Shown one piece after another: positions 19,514-29,083 of a DNA stretch of 64,000 nt. How positions within the stretch are numbered: position 1 is the first letter of the stretch; every line of letters starts with the position of its first letter. Position numbers and translations under genes: made by a program. The stretch is taken from positions 52,468 through 116,467 of the forward strand of contig JANYJZ010000040.1 in the NCBI GenBank assembly GCA_025358305.1, given 5' to 3'. Below the pieces are notes generated by a model. It made no database searches. It was not told the DNA's origin and saw only the letters and a list, made by a program, of their open reading frames with translations. Origin of the DNA: Ignavibacteriota bacterium. GTDB lineage: Bacteria; Bacteroidota; Ignavibacteria; UBA10030; SZUA-254.

Positions 19514-20901
19514 GCATCCCGGTGAGCGATCTGCACTCTGCAGGATATCTCAGGGCGGCGAACCTCGACCGGCTCGGCGCGCGGACGTTCCCCGGCATTT
19601 CCACCGATACGCGAACCCTCGCCAAAGGCGAGCTCTTCGTCGCACTGCGGGGTGAACAATATGACGGGAACAAGTTCGTCGCGCAGGCGTTCAAGCAGGG
19701 CGCCCGTTGCGCGGTGGTCGACGACCGGGCGGACACGGCCTCATTCGCCGGAGAGCCGTACGTCGTCGTGAAAGATACGACGGCCGCGTTCGGCCGCCTC
19801 GCGAACATCTACCGGCGCAGGTTCTCGATCCCGGTCCTCGCGGTCGCCGGCAGCAACGGGAAAACGACGTCGAAGGAAATGATCGCGTCCGTGCTCGCAA
19901 CGACATACGACGTCCTCAGCACGTCCGGAAATCTCAACAACCAGATCGGCGTTCCGCAGACGATCTTCCGGCTCCGCAAGAGTCACGAAGTAGCGGTGGT
20001 CGAGGTCGGGACGAACCACTTCGGCGAGCTGAAGTATCTCTGCGGGGTCCTGGAACCGACGCACGGCCTCATCACGAACATCGGCCACGAGCACCTGGAG
20101 TTCTTCAAGACCCTCGGCGGTGTCGCAAAGGCCGAAGGGGAGCTCTTCGCCGGCCTGAAGACCTCCGGCATGGCATTCGTGAACATCGATGATGCGTACG
20201 TCGCCAGATTTGCCACGCTGGCGCGGAAGAAAGTGACATACGGGTTCTCCGGGAAGAAGGCGTCCGTCGTCGGTTCCCGCGCCGACGTCGACGCGCGCGG
20301 ATGCGCGCGATTCACCGTGAAGGCGAAGAACGCGAAGGAGTTCCGTGTGGAGCTCACCACTCCCGGAAAGCACGGGATGATGAACGCGCTCGCCGCCGCC
20401 GCCGTCGGCGTCACGTTCGGCGTTCCCGCACCGAAGATCCGGAAGGCGCTTGCGGGGTTCACGGCGGTCGGCAAGCGGATGGAGGTCGTGCGGTCGGGCG
20501 GCGTGACGATCCTCAACGATACGTACAACGCGAACCCCGACTCCGTCTTCGCCGCCCTCGACACACTCGCTGCGATGGAATGCCGCGGGAAGAAGATCGT
20601 CATTCTCGGTGACATGCTCGAGCTCGGTACGACCGCGCGGCGGGAGCATGAACGCGTCGGCGACCGGATCAGCTTCCTGGGACTCGAGTACGTGCTGACG
20701 TTCGGACCGGAATCGCGGTCGATCAACCGCCGGGTCCGGAGCGACGTCAATTTTCATTATGACCAGAAGAACATGCTGTCGGAGTACGCCGCGGAGCTCA
20801 TTGCGCGCGGCGATGTCGTCCTCGTCAAAGGCTCGCGGGGGATGAAGATGGAAGATGTGGTGACGTTTCTCCGGGCACGGTTGAAACGGCGCGCGGCGTA
20901 A
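19510..20901 (+). CDS. murF: UDP-MurNAc-tripeptide-D-alanyl-D-alanine ligase MurF
   Basis: A 463-residue ligase adding D-Ala-D-Ala to the UDP-MurNAc-tripeptide. It shows the Mur-ligase ATP loop AVAGSNGKTTSKEMI, GNLNNQIGVPQTIF, EVGTNHFGEL and NDTYNANPDSV motifs. I chose the ATG at 19510, which overlaps the murE stop in an ATGA arrangement; the frame is open further upstream inside murE, but that part has no MurF similarity. It completes the soluble UDP-MurNAc-pentapeptide before transfer by MraY. Confidence 0.97.
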   Translation: MSIPVSDLHSAGYLRAANLDRLGARTFPGISTDTRTLAKGELFVALRGEQYDGNKFVAQAFKQGARCAVVDDRADTASFAGEPYVVVKDTTAAFGRLANIYRRRFSIPVLAVAGSNGKTTSKEMIASVLATTYDVLSTSGNLNNQIGVPQTIFRLRKSHEVAVVEVGTNHFGELKYLCGVLEPTHGLITNIGHEHLEFFKTLGGVAKAEGELFAGLKTSGMAFVNIDDAYVARFATLARKKVTYGFSGKKASVVGSRADVDARGCARFTVKAKNAKEFRVELTTPGKHGMMNALAAAAVGVTFGVPAPKIRKALAGFTAVGKRMEVVRSGGVTILNDTYNANPDSVFAALDTLAAMECRGKKIVILGDMLELGTTARREHERVGDRISFLGLEYVLTFGPESRSINRRVRSDVNFHYDQKNMLSEYAAELIARGDVVLVKGSRGMKMEDVVTFLRARLKRRAA

Positions 20902-20926
20902 CAGAAACGTCCACGAACAGGATCGT

Positions 20927-22051
20927 ATGCTCTACTACTTACTCGAATACATACGCAGGACGCTCCACCCGCCGGGATTCGGCATGTTCCGGTTCCTGAC
21001 GTTCCGCGCAGGCGCGGCGGCCGTCACCGCGCTCATCATCGCGTTCTGGCTCGGACCGAAGTTCATCCGCATGCTGAAGAAGCACCAGATCGGCGAAGCG
21101 GCGAAGCTCGAGGCCCCGAAGACGCACTTGAGCAAGGCGGGCACGCCGACGATGGGCGGACTCATCGTCCTGTCGGCGACGCTCATTCCGGCGCTCCTCT
21201 GGGCGGACATCAAGAACGGCTACATCCAGCTTATTCTCTTCGTGACCGCGTGGCTCGGCCTCGTGGGGTTCGTCGACGACTATCTCAAGGTCGTCGCGAA
21301 GAAGCCGAAGGGACTCATCGGCAAATACAAGATCGTCGGGCAGGTCATCGCCGGCCTCGTCGTGGGCGGCGCGATCTATTTCTTTCCGGGACACATCGAT
21401 CCGTCGCTCGTGAAGTACGCGTCGAGCACGACGATTCCGTTCTTCAAGCACATGGAATTCGACTTCGGGATCATGTACATCCCGATGGTCATCTTCGTCA
21501 TCACGGCGACGAGTAACGCCGTGAACCTCACCGACGGCCTCGACGGCCTCGCCGCCGGCACGGTGGGGATCGTGGTGCTCACGCTTGCGGCGATCAGCTA
21601 CATGTCGGGCAACGCGGAGATCAGCCAGTATCTCACGATCCCTTTCTTGCGGGGCAACGGCGAGCTGAGCGTTTACTGCGCGGCCCTTGTCGGCGGGGCG
21701 CTCGGATTCCTTTGGTTCAATGCCTATCCGGCGCAGATCTTCATGGGGGACACCGGTTCCCTCGCGCTCGGGGGCGCCATCGGCGCTCTCTGCGTGTTGA
21801 TCAAGAAGGAATTCCTGCTCCCGACGCTCGGCGGCGTGTTCCTCGTGGAGACCCTCTCGGTCATCATTCAGCGGGTCTGGTTCAAATACACGAAACGGAA
21901 GTACGGGGCTGGCCGCAGGGTGTTCAAGATGGCCCCGCTCCATCATCATTTCGAGATGCAGGGATGGCCGGAGCCGAAGATCGTGACGCGGTTCTACATC
22001 GTCGCCATTCTCCTTATGATCCTGAGCCTTGCCACCTTCAAGGTTCGCTGA
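20927..22051 (+). CDS. mraY: Phospho-MurNAc-pentapeptide transferase MraY
   Basis: A 374-residue polytopic membrane enzyme with about ten hydrophobic helices that transfers phospho-MurNAc-pentapeptide to undecaprenyl phosphate, forming lipid I. The family motifs are intact: TPTMGG near the first cytoplasmic loop, GFVDDYLKV with the catalytic aspartates, NAVNLTDGLDGLA, and the histidine motif PLHHHFEMQGW. Position between murF and murD is standard. Confidence 0.97.
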   Translation: MLYYLLEYIRRTLHPPGFGMFRFLTFRAGAAAVTALIIAFWLGPKFIRMLKKHQIGEAAKLEAPKTHLSKAGTPTMGGLIVLSATLIPALLWADIKNGYIQLILFVTAWLGLVGFVDDYLKVVAKKPKGLIGKYKIVGQVIAGLVVGGAIYFFPGHIDPSLVKYASSTTIPFFKHMEFDFGIMYIPMVIFVITATSNAVNLTDGLDGLAAGTVGIVVLTLAAISYMSGNAEISQYLTIPFLRGNGELSVYCAALVGGALGFLWFNAYPAQIFMGDTGSLALGGAIGALCVLIKKEFLLPTLGGVFLVETLSVIIQRVWFKYTKRKYGAGRRVFKMAPLHHHFEMQGWPEPKIVTRFYIVAILLMILSLATFKVR

Positions 22052-22111
22052 AGGCGGCCCCGAAGAATGAACAACGTGCTCATTGCGGAAGAAACGGACA
22101 AGGAAGAACGC

Positions 22112-23476
22112 ATGACAGGGTTTGATGTCGCAGGAAAGAAGATCTCCGTCATCGGCGCGGCCCGGAGCGGCATCTCCATCGCCGGGCTCCTGCAGGCGCA
22201 CGGCGCGCGCGTCTTCGTGAGCGACGCCGGCCCGAACGAGCAGCTTGCGCGCTCCGCCGAGGCCCTTGCCGCGCTCGGCGTGGCATACGAGACGGGCGGA
22301 CACACCGACCGTCTTTACGACGCGGACATGATCGTCCTGAGTCCGGGCGTGCCGTCCGACGCGCCTTCTGTGCGGGAATCCCTGCGCCGGAACATCGATG
22401 TCGTGAGCGAGATCGAAGCGGCAAGCTGGTTCTGCCCCGCGCCGATCATCGCGATCACGGGAACGAACGGCAAGACGACGACGACGACCCTCGTCGGCCG
22501 CATGCTCCACGACGGAAAGGTCAAGCATGCCGTGGCGGGAAATATCGGCACGGCGTTCTCCTCCGTCGTCCAGGAACTCGACTCGGAGTCGGTCGCCGTC
22601 CTGGAAGTGAGCAGTTTTCAGCTTGACCATGTGCGGACGTTTCGTCCGCACATCTCGGTCATCCTCAATATCACGCCTGATCACCTCGACCGGTATCAGG
22701 GATCGTTCGAACGGTACGCGGAGTCGAAGATGCGCGTCGCACAGGGCCAGACAGCCCAGGACATCCTGCTCTACAATGCGGACGACGAGATGCTTCGCCG
22801 CATGATGGAGCGCTCGCGGAGCCTGATAGTGAAGGCGGTGCCGTTCGGCCTGGCACGGCCCTCCGGGGACGGCGCGTGGATCGAGAACGGCGTCCTCGTG
22901 ACGTCCCTCGGCGGACGCCGGGAAGAGATCGTCCGGACGGAAGAAATGACGCTTCGCGGGATCCATAATCTCTACAACGCCATGGCGGCGACGCTTGCCG
23001 CGCAGCTCTCCGGCGTCCGTCCGGCCTCGCTCCGGGCAACCTTGCGGAACTTCAAAGGCGTCGAACACCGGCTGGAGTTCGTCCGCGAGCTCGAAGGCGT
23101 GAAGTACGTGAACGATTCGAAGGCGACGAACATCGATTCCGTCTGGTACGCCCTCCAGGCGTATACGGAACCGCTCGTGCTCCTCCTCGGCGGCCGGGAC
23201 AAGGGGAACGACTACGCGCGGATCGCGGACCTCGTCCGGAAGCACGTCACGACGGTCATCGCGATCGGCGAGTCCGCCGGGAAGGTCGCAACGAGCTTTT
23301 CCGGGATCGTGCCGGTGCAGGTAGCCGCGTCGATGAAGGAAGCGGTCGAACGTGCCCGCCGGTCCGCGAAGCGGGGGGATATCGTTCTCCTTTCCCCGGC
23401 GTGCGCGTCGTTCGACTGGTTCGACAATTACGAGCACCGGGGCCGCGTGTTCAAAGAACTTGTGCAATCGCTCTGA
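22112..23476 (+). CDS. murD: UDP-MurNAc-L-alanine-D-glutamate ligase MurD
   Basis: A 454-residue cytoplasmic ligase adding D-glutamate to UDP-MurNAc-L-alanine. It has the N-terminal nucleotide-binding motif VIGAARSGISIAGLL, the ATP loop AITGTNGKTTTTTLV, NITPDHLDRY, HRLEFV, NDSKATNIDSV and the final LLSPACASFDWFDNYEHRG. I chose the ATG at 22112 because AAGGA lies 7 bases before it and because the protein then begins just before the Rossmann motif, as in the family. The frame is also open from an ATG at 22067, which lacks a good ribosome-binding site. Confidence 0.95.
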   Translation: MTGFDVAGKKISVIGAARSGISIAGLLQAHGARVFVSDAGPNEQLARSAEALAALGVAYETGGHTDRLYDADMIVLSPGVPSDAPSVRESLRRNIDVVSEIEAASWFCPAPIIAITGTNGKTTTTTLVGRMLHDGKVKHAVAGNIGTAFSSVVQELDSESVAVLEVSSFQLDHVRTFRPHISVILNITPDHLDRYQGSFERYAESKMRVAQGQTAQDILLYNADDEMLRRMMERSRSLIVKAVPFGLARPSGDGAWIENGVLVTSLGGRREEIVRTEEMTLRGIHNLYNAMAATLAAQLSGVRPASLRATLRNFKGVEHRLEFVRELEGVKYVNDSKATNIDSVWYALQAYTEPLVLLLGGRDKGNDYARIADLVRKHVTTVIAIGESAGKVATSFSGIVPVQVAASMKEAVERARRSAKRGDIVLLSPACASFDWFDNYEHRGRVFKELVQSL

Positions 23477-23480
23477 ACGG

Positions 23481-24650
23481 ATGAAACATCACCGCAACCA
23501 TATCGATTTTCTGACGCTCTTCGCCGTGCTCACGCTCATGATGCTGAGCCTCGGCGTCGTCTACAGCGCGTCGTCGACGTTCGCCGCCGCGAAGTTCGGC
23601 GAGAGCGAGCACATGCTCGAGAGCCACGCCATCAAGGTGGCCATCGGGCTCCTCGGCATGTTCCTGGCGATGCGGTTCGACTACCACAAGCTCCAGCGGA
23701 TCACGAAGCCGATGCTCGTCGGCGCCGTGGCGATCCTCTTTGTCACCCTCGCCGTGGGCGTCGTCTCGAAGGGGGCGTCGCGGTGGATCCAGGTCGGCGG
23801 TTTCGGGTTCCAGCCGTCGGAGTTCGCGAAGTACGCGCTCCTGTTCCACCTCTGCACGCTCATCGCCACGAAGGGCGAGCTTATCCGCGACCTGAAAAAG
23901 GGATTCATCCCGATGATGGTCTGGGTCGGGGTCGTGACCGTGTGCGTCATGCTCCAGCCGAACTTCAGCATGGGGTCGATGATCATCCTCTTGAGCGTCG
24001 TCCTCCTGTTCGTCGGGAGGGCGCGCATATCGCACATCGCGCTCACGTTCGCCGCGGCCCTGCCGGTCATCCTTGCCTATATGATGTGGGCGCCCTACCG
24101 GCGCGCGCGCGTCATGGCGTTCATCGGCGGCGGGGACAGCACGACGACAACGAAAAATTACCAGCTCCTCCAGGGGATCATCGGCTTCGGCAACGGCGGG
24201 ATCTTCGGCGTCGGCCCCGGAGAGAGCAAACAGAGGGACTTTTTCCTCCCGGAATCGTACGGCGACTTCGTCTTCTCCATCGTCGGCGAAGAGTACGGAT
24301 TTCTCGGGACGATCTTTTGCATGGTGCTCTTCATGGTCATCATGTACCGGGGCCTGAAGATCGCCCGGTTCGCCAACGATGTGTTCGGCAGGAACCTCGC
24401 CATCGCGATCACGTGCGCGGTGACGTTCTACGCCTTGATCAACGCCGGCGTGACGCTCGGGATCTTCCCGACGACCGGATTGCCGATGCCATTCGTGAGC
24501 TACGGCGGCTCGTCGATGATCTTTTCCGCCACCGCGATCGGCGTTCTCCTGAACATATCCTCGCAGACGGATATGCATCCGAGGGCGCGGCAGGTTCCGG
24601 TCGTCGGATCGGTGAACGCCGGAGAGACAGCGCTTGGCAAAGTCTATTAG
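23481..24650 (+). CDS. ftsW: Septal peptidoglycan glycosyltransferase FtsW (SEDS family)
   Basis: A 389-residue protein with about ten membrane helices. SEDS polymerases link lipid II into glycan strands together with a class B PBP, here FtsI. Family signatures include GVVYSASS in helix 1, GASRWIQVGGFGFQPSEFAK, the FFLPESYGDFVFSIVGEEYG loop and the C-terminal GLPMPFVSYGGSSMIF. The ATG at 23481 lies 4 bp after the murD stop; the frame is open upstream only inside murD. The end overlaps murG by 17 bp. Confidence 0.96.
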   Translation: MKHHRNHIDFLTLFAVLTLMMLSLGVVYSASSTFAAAKFGESEHMLESHAIKVAIGLLGMFLAMRFDYHKLQRITKPMLVGAVAILFVTLAVGVVSKGASRWIQVGGFGFQPSEFAKYALLFHLCTLIATKGELIRDLKKGFIPMMVWVGVVTVCVMLQPNFSMGSMIILLSVVLLFVGRARISHIALTFAAALPVILAYMMWAPYRRARVMAFIGGGDSTTTTKNYQLLQGIIGFGNGGIFGVGPGESKQRDFFLPESYGDFVFSIVGEEYGFLGTIFCMVLFMVIMYRGLKIARFANDVFGRNLAIAITCAVTFYALINAGVTLGIFPTTGLPMPFVSYGGSSMIFSATAIGVLLNISSQTDMHPRARQVPVVGSVNAGETALGKVY

Positions 24651-25764
24651 GACCGCCGCCGCCCCTCGCGTGCTGTTCGCGGGCGGAGGGACAGGCGGAC
24701 ATCTCTTCCCGGCACTGGCGATTGCCGGAGAGGTGAAGGCAATACGGCCCGACGCGGAAGTGCTCTTCGTCGGCACGAAACAGAAGATCGAGGCCCGCGT
24801 CGTTCCGGAACAGGGCTTCGGATTCCGGACCATCTGGATCAGCGGGTTTCACCGGAGCCTGCGGTTCAGCAATCTTCTCTTCCCGGTAAAGGTGGTCGTT
24901 GCGATGATGCAGGCGTTTTCCATACTGAAGGACTTCCGCCCCGACGTCGCCGTCGGGACCGGCGGCTACGTCTCGGGCCCGATGATCTTCGCCTCGACGC
25001 TCAAGGGGATTCCGACGCTCATACAGGAACAGAACAGCTACCCCGGAGAGACGACACGATTTCTTGCGAAACGGGTGAACGAAGTGCATATCACATTCGA
25101 ACAGTCCCGGCGGTATCTGCCGGACGACGGGCGCGTCTTTCTCAGCGGCAATCCGACGAGGGGATCGCTCGGCCGCGCCGATGCTGCAGAAGCGCTCCGC
25201 TACTTCGGGTTTGCGCCGGATGAGACGAAGAAGACCCTGCTGGTGTTCGGCGGGAGCCTCGGCGCAGCGGCGATCAACCGGGGTCTCGAACGCAATCTTG
25301 AGGAGCTCCTCCGCCACGGCGTGCGCGTCATCTGGCAGACGGGCGCGGCAGACGCGCCTGCCGCCGCGGAGCTGCGGCGCACGGTCGGAGCCGACCGGCT
25401 CTGGGCCGGAGCCTTCATCGACAGGATGGATCTTGCCTACGCCGCGAGCATGCTCGTCGTGTGCCGGGCGGGAGCGACGACCATCGCAGAACTGACAAGG
25501 CTCGGCAAGCCCGCGATCCTTGTCCCGTATCCCCGCGCCGCAGCGAACCATCAGGCGGAGAACGCTCGGACGCTCGTCGAAGCGGGGGCGGCGCTCGTAC
25601 TGGACGACGGTGCGCTCGCGAACCGTCTCGCTGGAATGGTCATCGGGCTGTTGGATGGACGCGATCTGCCGGTGATGTCGGCGAAATGCCTCGCGCTCGG
25701 CAAGCCGGACGCCGCGCGGGTGCTCGCACGGCATGTCCTCCGGCTCGCAGGAATGGAGGGATAA
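24634..25764 (+). CDS. murG: UDP-GlcNAc:lipid I N-acetylglucosaminyltransferase MurG
   Basis: A 376-residue peripheral membrane GT-B glycosyltransferase that converts lipid I to lipid II. Motifs are complete: FAGGGTGGHLFPALAIA at the N-terminus, VGTGGYVSGP, IQEQNSYPG, LVFGGSLGAAAIN at the donor domain and CRAGATTIAEL near the UDP-GlcNAc site. It overlaps the end of ftsW and is followed 3 bp later by a small membrane-protein gene rather than directly by murC. Confidence 0.97.
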   Translation: MAKSIRTAAAPRVLFAGGGTGGHLFPALAIAGEVKAIRPDAEVLFVGTKQKIEARVVPEQGFGFRTIWISGFHRSLRFSNLLFPVKVVVAMMQAFSILKDFRPDVAVGTGGYVSGPMIFASTLKGIPTLIQEQNSYPGETTRFLAKRVNEVHITFEQSRRYLPDDGRVFLSGNPTRGSLGRADAAEALRYFGFAPDETKKTLLVFGGSLGAAAINRGLERNLEELLRHGVRVIWQTGAADAPAAAELRRTVGADRLWAGAFIDRMDLAYAASMLVVCRAGATTIAELTRLGKPAILVPYPRAAANHQAENARTLVEAGAALVLDDGALANRLAGMVIGLLDGRDLPVMSAKCLALGKPDAARVLARHVLRLAGMEG

Positions 25765-25767
25765 CCG

Positions 25768-26274
25768 GTGGACTCTTACGCACTGCCTCCCGGCGCAAAG
25801 GTGTTTCGATACAAGCTCGACTTCTGTTACCAGCAGTCGCTCCTGTACCTCGTGACGCTCATCTGTTATGCGGGAGTACGGGGGACGTTCGATTTTGAGC
25901 GGCTGCCGACGCTTGGCGAGGACCCGATCCTCTATATTATCATGGTGTTTGTGATCATCTCGTTCGTCGTGCTCCTCCTGAACCGGGCGAGGGACCGCAA
26001 GCTCATCGTCACGGAAGAGATGATCATCTTCCACCATAAGTTCCACGAACGGCAGATCCCGTTCACGGACATCGAATGGTTTCATATCGGCCGTGAACGC
26101 GCGGTGCAGACCGCCGGCCGGTCCCAAGTCATCGTGTTCAAGATCAAGGACCGCCGCCGGCTCTTCCGCGTCCGGGTCGGCCGGTACGAACACGAAATGG
26201 AGCTCATGGCGGAAATTCAGCGTATCGCGTCCCGGGTGCCGAAGGGCAAACGGTTCGCGTTCGGCATGCGATAG
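25768..26274 (+). CDS. Small membrane protein with PH-like domain, unknown function, in dcw operon
   Basis: A 168-residue protein starting at GTG 25768, 3 bp after murG. Two hydrophobic helices (about 22-42 and 54-72) are followed by a soluble C-terminal half with strands KLIVTEEMIIFHHKF, QIPFTDIEWFHIGR and SQVIVFKIKDRRRLFRVRVG and a final helix. This is the pattern of bacterial PH domains joined to two helices. No specific family can be named with confidence. Tight spacing shows cotranscription with the Mur genes. The PH-like half is probably cytoplasmic. Confidence 0.75.
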   Translation: MDSYALPPGAKVFRYKLDFCYQQSLLYLVTLICYAGVRGTFDFERLPTLGEDPILYIIMVFVIISFVVLLLNRARDRKLIVTEEMIIFHHKFHERQIPFTDIEWFHIGRERAVQTAGRSQVIVFKIKDRRRLFRVRVGRYEHEMELMAEIQRIASRVPKGKRFAFGMR

Positions 26275-26288
26275 AAAGGGTCAGTACC

Positions 26289-26648
26289 ATGAATGCAGTG
26301 AGCTTCATCGTTCTCGGGCTTGCCGTCGGCGCGTTGAGCGGCCTCATGGGCATCGGAGGTGCGATCGTCATCGTGCCGGTGCTCGTCTACGTGTACGGCT
26401 GGGAACAGCATCTTGCGCAGGGCACAACACTTGCCATGCTCGTGCCGCCGATCGGGATCCTTGCGGCGTGGAAATACTACCAGGCGGGGCACACCGACTT
26501 GCGGGTCGCGGCGCTCCTGTGTGCGGGGTTCTTTGTTGGCAGTTACTTCGGCGGGACATATGCGAACCAGCTTCCCGGTGACACGCTCCGGAAGATCTTC
26601 GGCTGTGCGCTGCTCCTGATCTCGTTGAAGATGATCATCGGAAAATAG
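26289..26648 (+). CDS. Half-length TauE/SafE-family membrane protein
   Basis: A 119-residue protein with three to four hydrophobic helices. It shows the family N-terminal signature ALSGLMGIGGAIVIVPVLV and QGTTLAMLVPP of TauE/SafE (DUF81) anion permeases. Ordinary members have about 250 residues made of two such inverted halves; this one has a single half and stops cleanly, so it may work as a homodimer. It is 14 bp after the PH-like gene and before murC. The frame is intact with no downstream second half visible, so it is a true short form rather than an obvious truncation. Substrate unknown. Confidence 0.8.
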   Translation: MNAVSFIVLGLAVGALSGLMGIGGAIVIVPVLVYVYGWEQHLAQGTTLAMLVPPIGILAAWKYYQAGHTDLRVAALLCAGFFVGSYFGGTYANQLPGDTLRKIFGCALLLISLKMIIGK

Positions 26649-26715
26649 TCAACCTTCCGGCCCTTTGCCGCGGTTCGGCGGAAGGTCCGGATATGTCAGT
26701 ATAACAGAAGAGATC

Positions 26716-28110
26716 ATGTTTTCATCCATTAAAAAGATCCATTTCGTCGGCATCGGCGGCATCGGCATGAGCGGCATCGCGGAGATCCTCCTTGACCAGG
26801 GGTTCAAGGTGAGCGGTTCCGACCGCGCCTTGAGCGAAGTGACCGAACGGCTCCAATCCCTGGGCGCCGTCGTCCGCGAGGGGCACGCCGCTGGCAATAT
26901 CGACGCCGACATCGACGCACTGGTCTATTCCTCCGCCGTCGCGCAGGAGAACCCCGAGGTCATCGAGGCCCAGCGCCGCAAGATCCCGATCATCCGCCGG
27001 GCTGAAATGCTCGCGGAAGTCATGCGCTTGAAGTACGGCATCGGCATCGCCGGCACGCACGGCAAGACGACGACGACGTCCATGGTGAGCCTCGTCCTCA
27101 TGGAGGGGGCGCTCGATCCGACCGTCATCGTCGGCGGCAAGCTCAGCGGCCTCGGCGGCACGAACGCCAGGCTGGGACACGGCGAGTTCATCGTCGTGGA
27201 GGCGGATGAGTTCGACCGGTCGTTCCTCTCCATCACGCCGACGATCGCCGTCCTTACGACGCTCGAGACGGACCACCTGGACTGCTACCGGGACCTCGAG
27301 GACATCAAGGGGGCCTTCATCCAGTTCGCGAGCAAGGTGCCGTTCTACGGGTTCATCGTGCTCTGCCTCGACGAGCCGGCGCTCCAGGACATCATGCCGC
27401 AGCTCAGCAAGAAGAAGATCATCACGTACGGCCTGAACCCCCAGTCCGACGTGCAGGCGGTGGAGATCCACCATAAAGACAACACCTCGACGTTCATGGT
27501 CGTCCGCGGCGGCGAAGAGCTCGGGACAGTCACGCTCCAGATCCCGGGCAACCACAACGTACAGAACGCCCTCGCCGCGATCACCGTGGGCCTCGAACTC
27601 GGCGTTCCGTTCGCGAAGGTGAAATCGGGCATCGAGCGCTTCACCGGCGTCTACCGGCGCTGGGAGAAGAAGGGGGAGGCGCACGGCGTCGCCCTCTACG
27701 ACGACTACGCGCACCATCCCACGGAATGCCGGGCGACGCTCTCGGGCGTGAAGGCAGGCTGGCCCCGTCACCGGGTGGTCTGCGTGTTCCAGCCGCACCT
27801 CTATTCCCGGACGCGGGACTTTTACGAGGAGTTCGGCAAGGCGTTCCTCCTCGCGGACGTCCTCATCGTGACCGACGTCTACCCGGCCCGGGAAGAGCCG
27901 ATCCAGGGGATCACCGGCGAACTCATCACGAACGCGGCGAAGCAGTACGGCCACAAAGATGCGCATTTTTTGAAGGAGAAGAAGGCGGTACCGGCGTTCC
28001 TCCTGGCGATGGTGAAGCCGAACGACATCGTCATCACGATGGGGGCCGGAGACATCTGGAAGTTCGGCGAAGAATTCCTGAAACTGCTCACAATGAAGAA
28101 GGGCTCATGA
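26716..28110 (+). CDS. murC: UDP-MurNAc-L-alanine ligase MurC
   Basis: A 464-residue cytoplasmic ligase adding L-alanine to UDP-MurNAc. The N-terminal motif KIHFVGIGGIGMSGIAEIL, the ATP loop IAGTHGKTTTTSMVS, EADEFDRSF, TTLETDHLDCY, the YDDYAHHPTECRATL motif and FQPHLYSRTRDF are all present. I chose the ATG at 26716, which gives the canonical MurC N-terminus; the frame also opens at a TTG at 26665 without support. It starts 67 bp after the TauE-like gene. Confidence 0.97.
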   Translation: MFSSIKKIHFVGIGGIGMSGIAEILLDQGFKVSGSDRALSEVTERLQSLGAVVREGHAAGNIDADIDALVYSSAVAQENPEVIEAQRRKIPIIRRAEMLAEVMRLKYGIGIAGTHGKTTTTSMVSLVLMEGALDPTVIVGGKLSGLGGTNARLGHGEFIVVEADEFDRSFLSITPTIAVLTTLETDHLDCYRDLEDIKGAFIQFASKVPFYGFIVLCLDEPALQDIMPQLSKKKIITYGLNPQSDVQAVEIHHKDNTSTFMVVRGGEELGTVTLQIPGNHNVQNALAAITVGLELGVPFAKVKSGIERFTGVYRRWEKKGEAHGVALYDDYAHHPTECRATLSGVKAGWPRHRVVCVFQPHLYSRTRDFYEEFGKAFLLADVLIVTDVYPAREEPIQGITGELITNAAKQYGHKDAHFLKEKKAVPAFLLAMVKPNDIVITMGAGDIWKFGEEFLKLLTMKKGS

Positions 28111-28150
28111 CCGACCGCACTGGTGGCGAGAGCCATCGTCGCGGGCGTGA

Positions 28151-29083
28151 ATGAAATTACCTGTGGTCCATATCGACGACATACGAACATTCTTCCGGGG
28201 CCATATCGCCCTCGGCGAGCCGTTGAATAAGTACACGTCCTTCCGCATCGGCGGACCGGCCGACTATTATCTCGAGCCGGCCGACAAGCAGGATGTCGCG
28301 GCGATCATCACCTATCTCCAACGGAACGCCATCCCCTTCACGGTGATCGGCCGCGGAAGCAACCTCCTCGTGAGCGACGACGGCATACGCGGTGCGGTGA
28401 TCAACTTCGAGACGGGCCTCAACGCCGTCCGCATGGAGGACGATCTTGTCGTCGTCGACGCCGGGATGACGCTCGCCCGGTTCGTCGATTTCTGCATCCA
28501 GCGCGGCCTGAGAGGGGTCGAGATGCTTCCCGGGATCCCGGGCACCATCGGAGGGGCCGTCATGATGAATGCCGGCGCCTACGGCGGCGAGATCTCGAAC
28601 TTCCTCGTGGAAGTGGAGGTCCTGCGCGAGGGCAAGATCATCCGGGTACGGAAGGAAGACGCGGGATTCTCCTACCGGAAGTCGGGGTTCGCGCTCGACA
28701 TCATCCTCGGCGCGAGCTTCCGCCTCCCGGCCGGCGACAAGGCGGAGACCCTGAAGGTCCGCCGTGAGCTCCTCCTGAAGCGAAACCAGGCGCAGCCCGT
28801 GAACCTCCCGAACTCCGGGAGCATGTTCAAGAACCCCCAGGGGACGCATGCGGCGAAGCTCATCGAAGACTCGGGGTTGAAGGGGAAGAGGATCGGCAAC
28901 GCCCAGATCTCGGAGAAGCATGCCAATTTCATCGTGAATCTCGGCGGCGCGAAGGCGCTCGACGTCCTCGCGCTCATAGAGCTGGCCAGAACGAGCGTGT
29001 TCGACCGGACCGGATTGCGGCTGGAGCTTGAAGTGAAACTCCTCGGGTTCTCCGAGGCAGCGCGAAAGGAGAAGGCGTCATGA
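28151..29083 (+). CDS. murB: UDP-N-acetylenolpyruvoylglucosamine reductase MurB
   Basis: A 310-residue FAD enzyme that reduces UDP-GlcNAc-enolpyruvate to UDP-MurNAc. FAD-binding motifs YTSFRIGGPADYYLEP, GRGSNLLVSDDG and GIPGTIGGAVMMNAGAYGGE are present, as is NSGSMFKNP carrying the catalytic serine. It lies between murC and ftsQ, whose start overlaps its stop by 4 bases. MurA, which makes its substrate, is not in the window. Confidence 0.97.
   Translation: MKLPVVHIDDIRTFFRGHIALGEPLNKYTSFRIGGPADYYLEPADKQDVAAIITYLQRNAIPFTVIGRGSNLLVSDDGIRGAVINFETGLNAVRMEDDLVVVDAGMTLARFVDFCIQRGLRGVEMLPGIPGTIGGAVMMNAGAYGGEISNFLVEVEVLREGKIIRVRKEDAGFSYRKSGFALDIILGASFRLPAGDKAETLKVRRELLLKRNQAQPVNLPNSGSMFKNPQGTHAAKLIEDSGLKGKRIGNAQISEKHANFIVNLGGAKALDVLALIELARTSVFDRTGLRLELEVKLLGFSEAARKEKAS

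Noticed and set aside
20939..23467. An 842-codon open frame on the minus strand across mraY and murD
   Set aside because: It is the mirror frame of two well-supported genes and has no recognisable domain or initiation signal.
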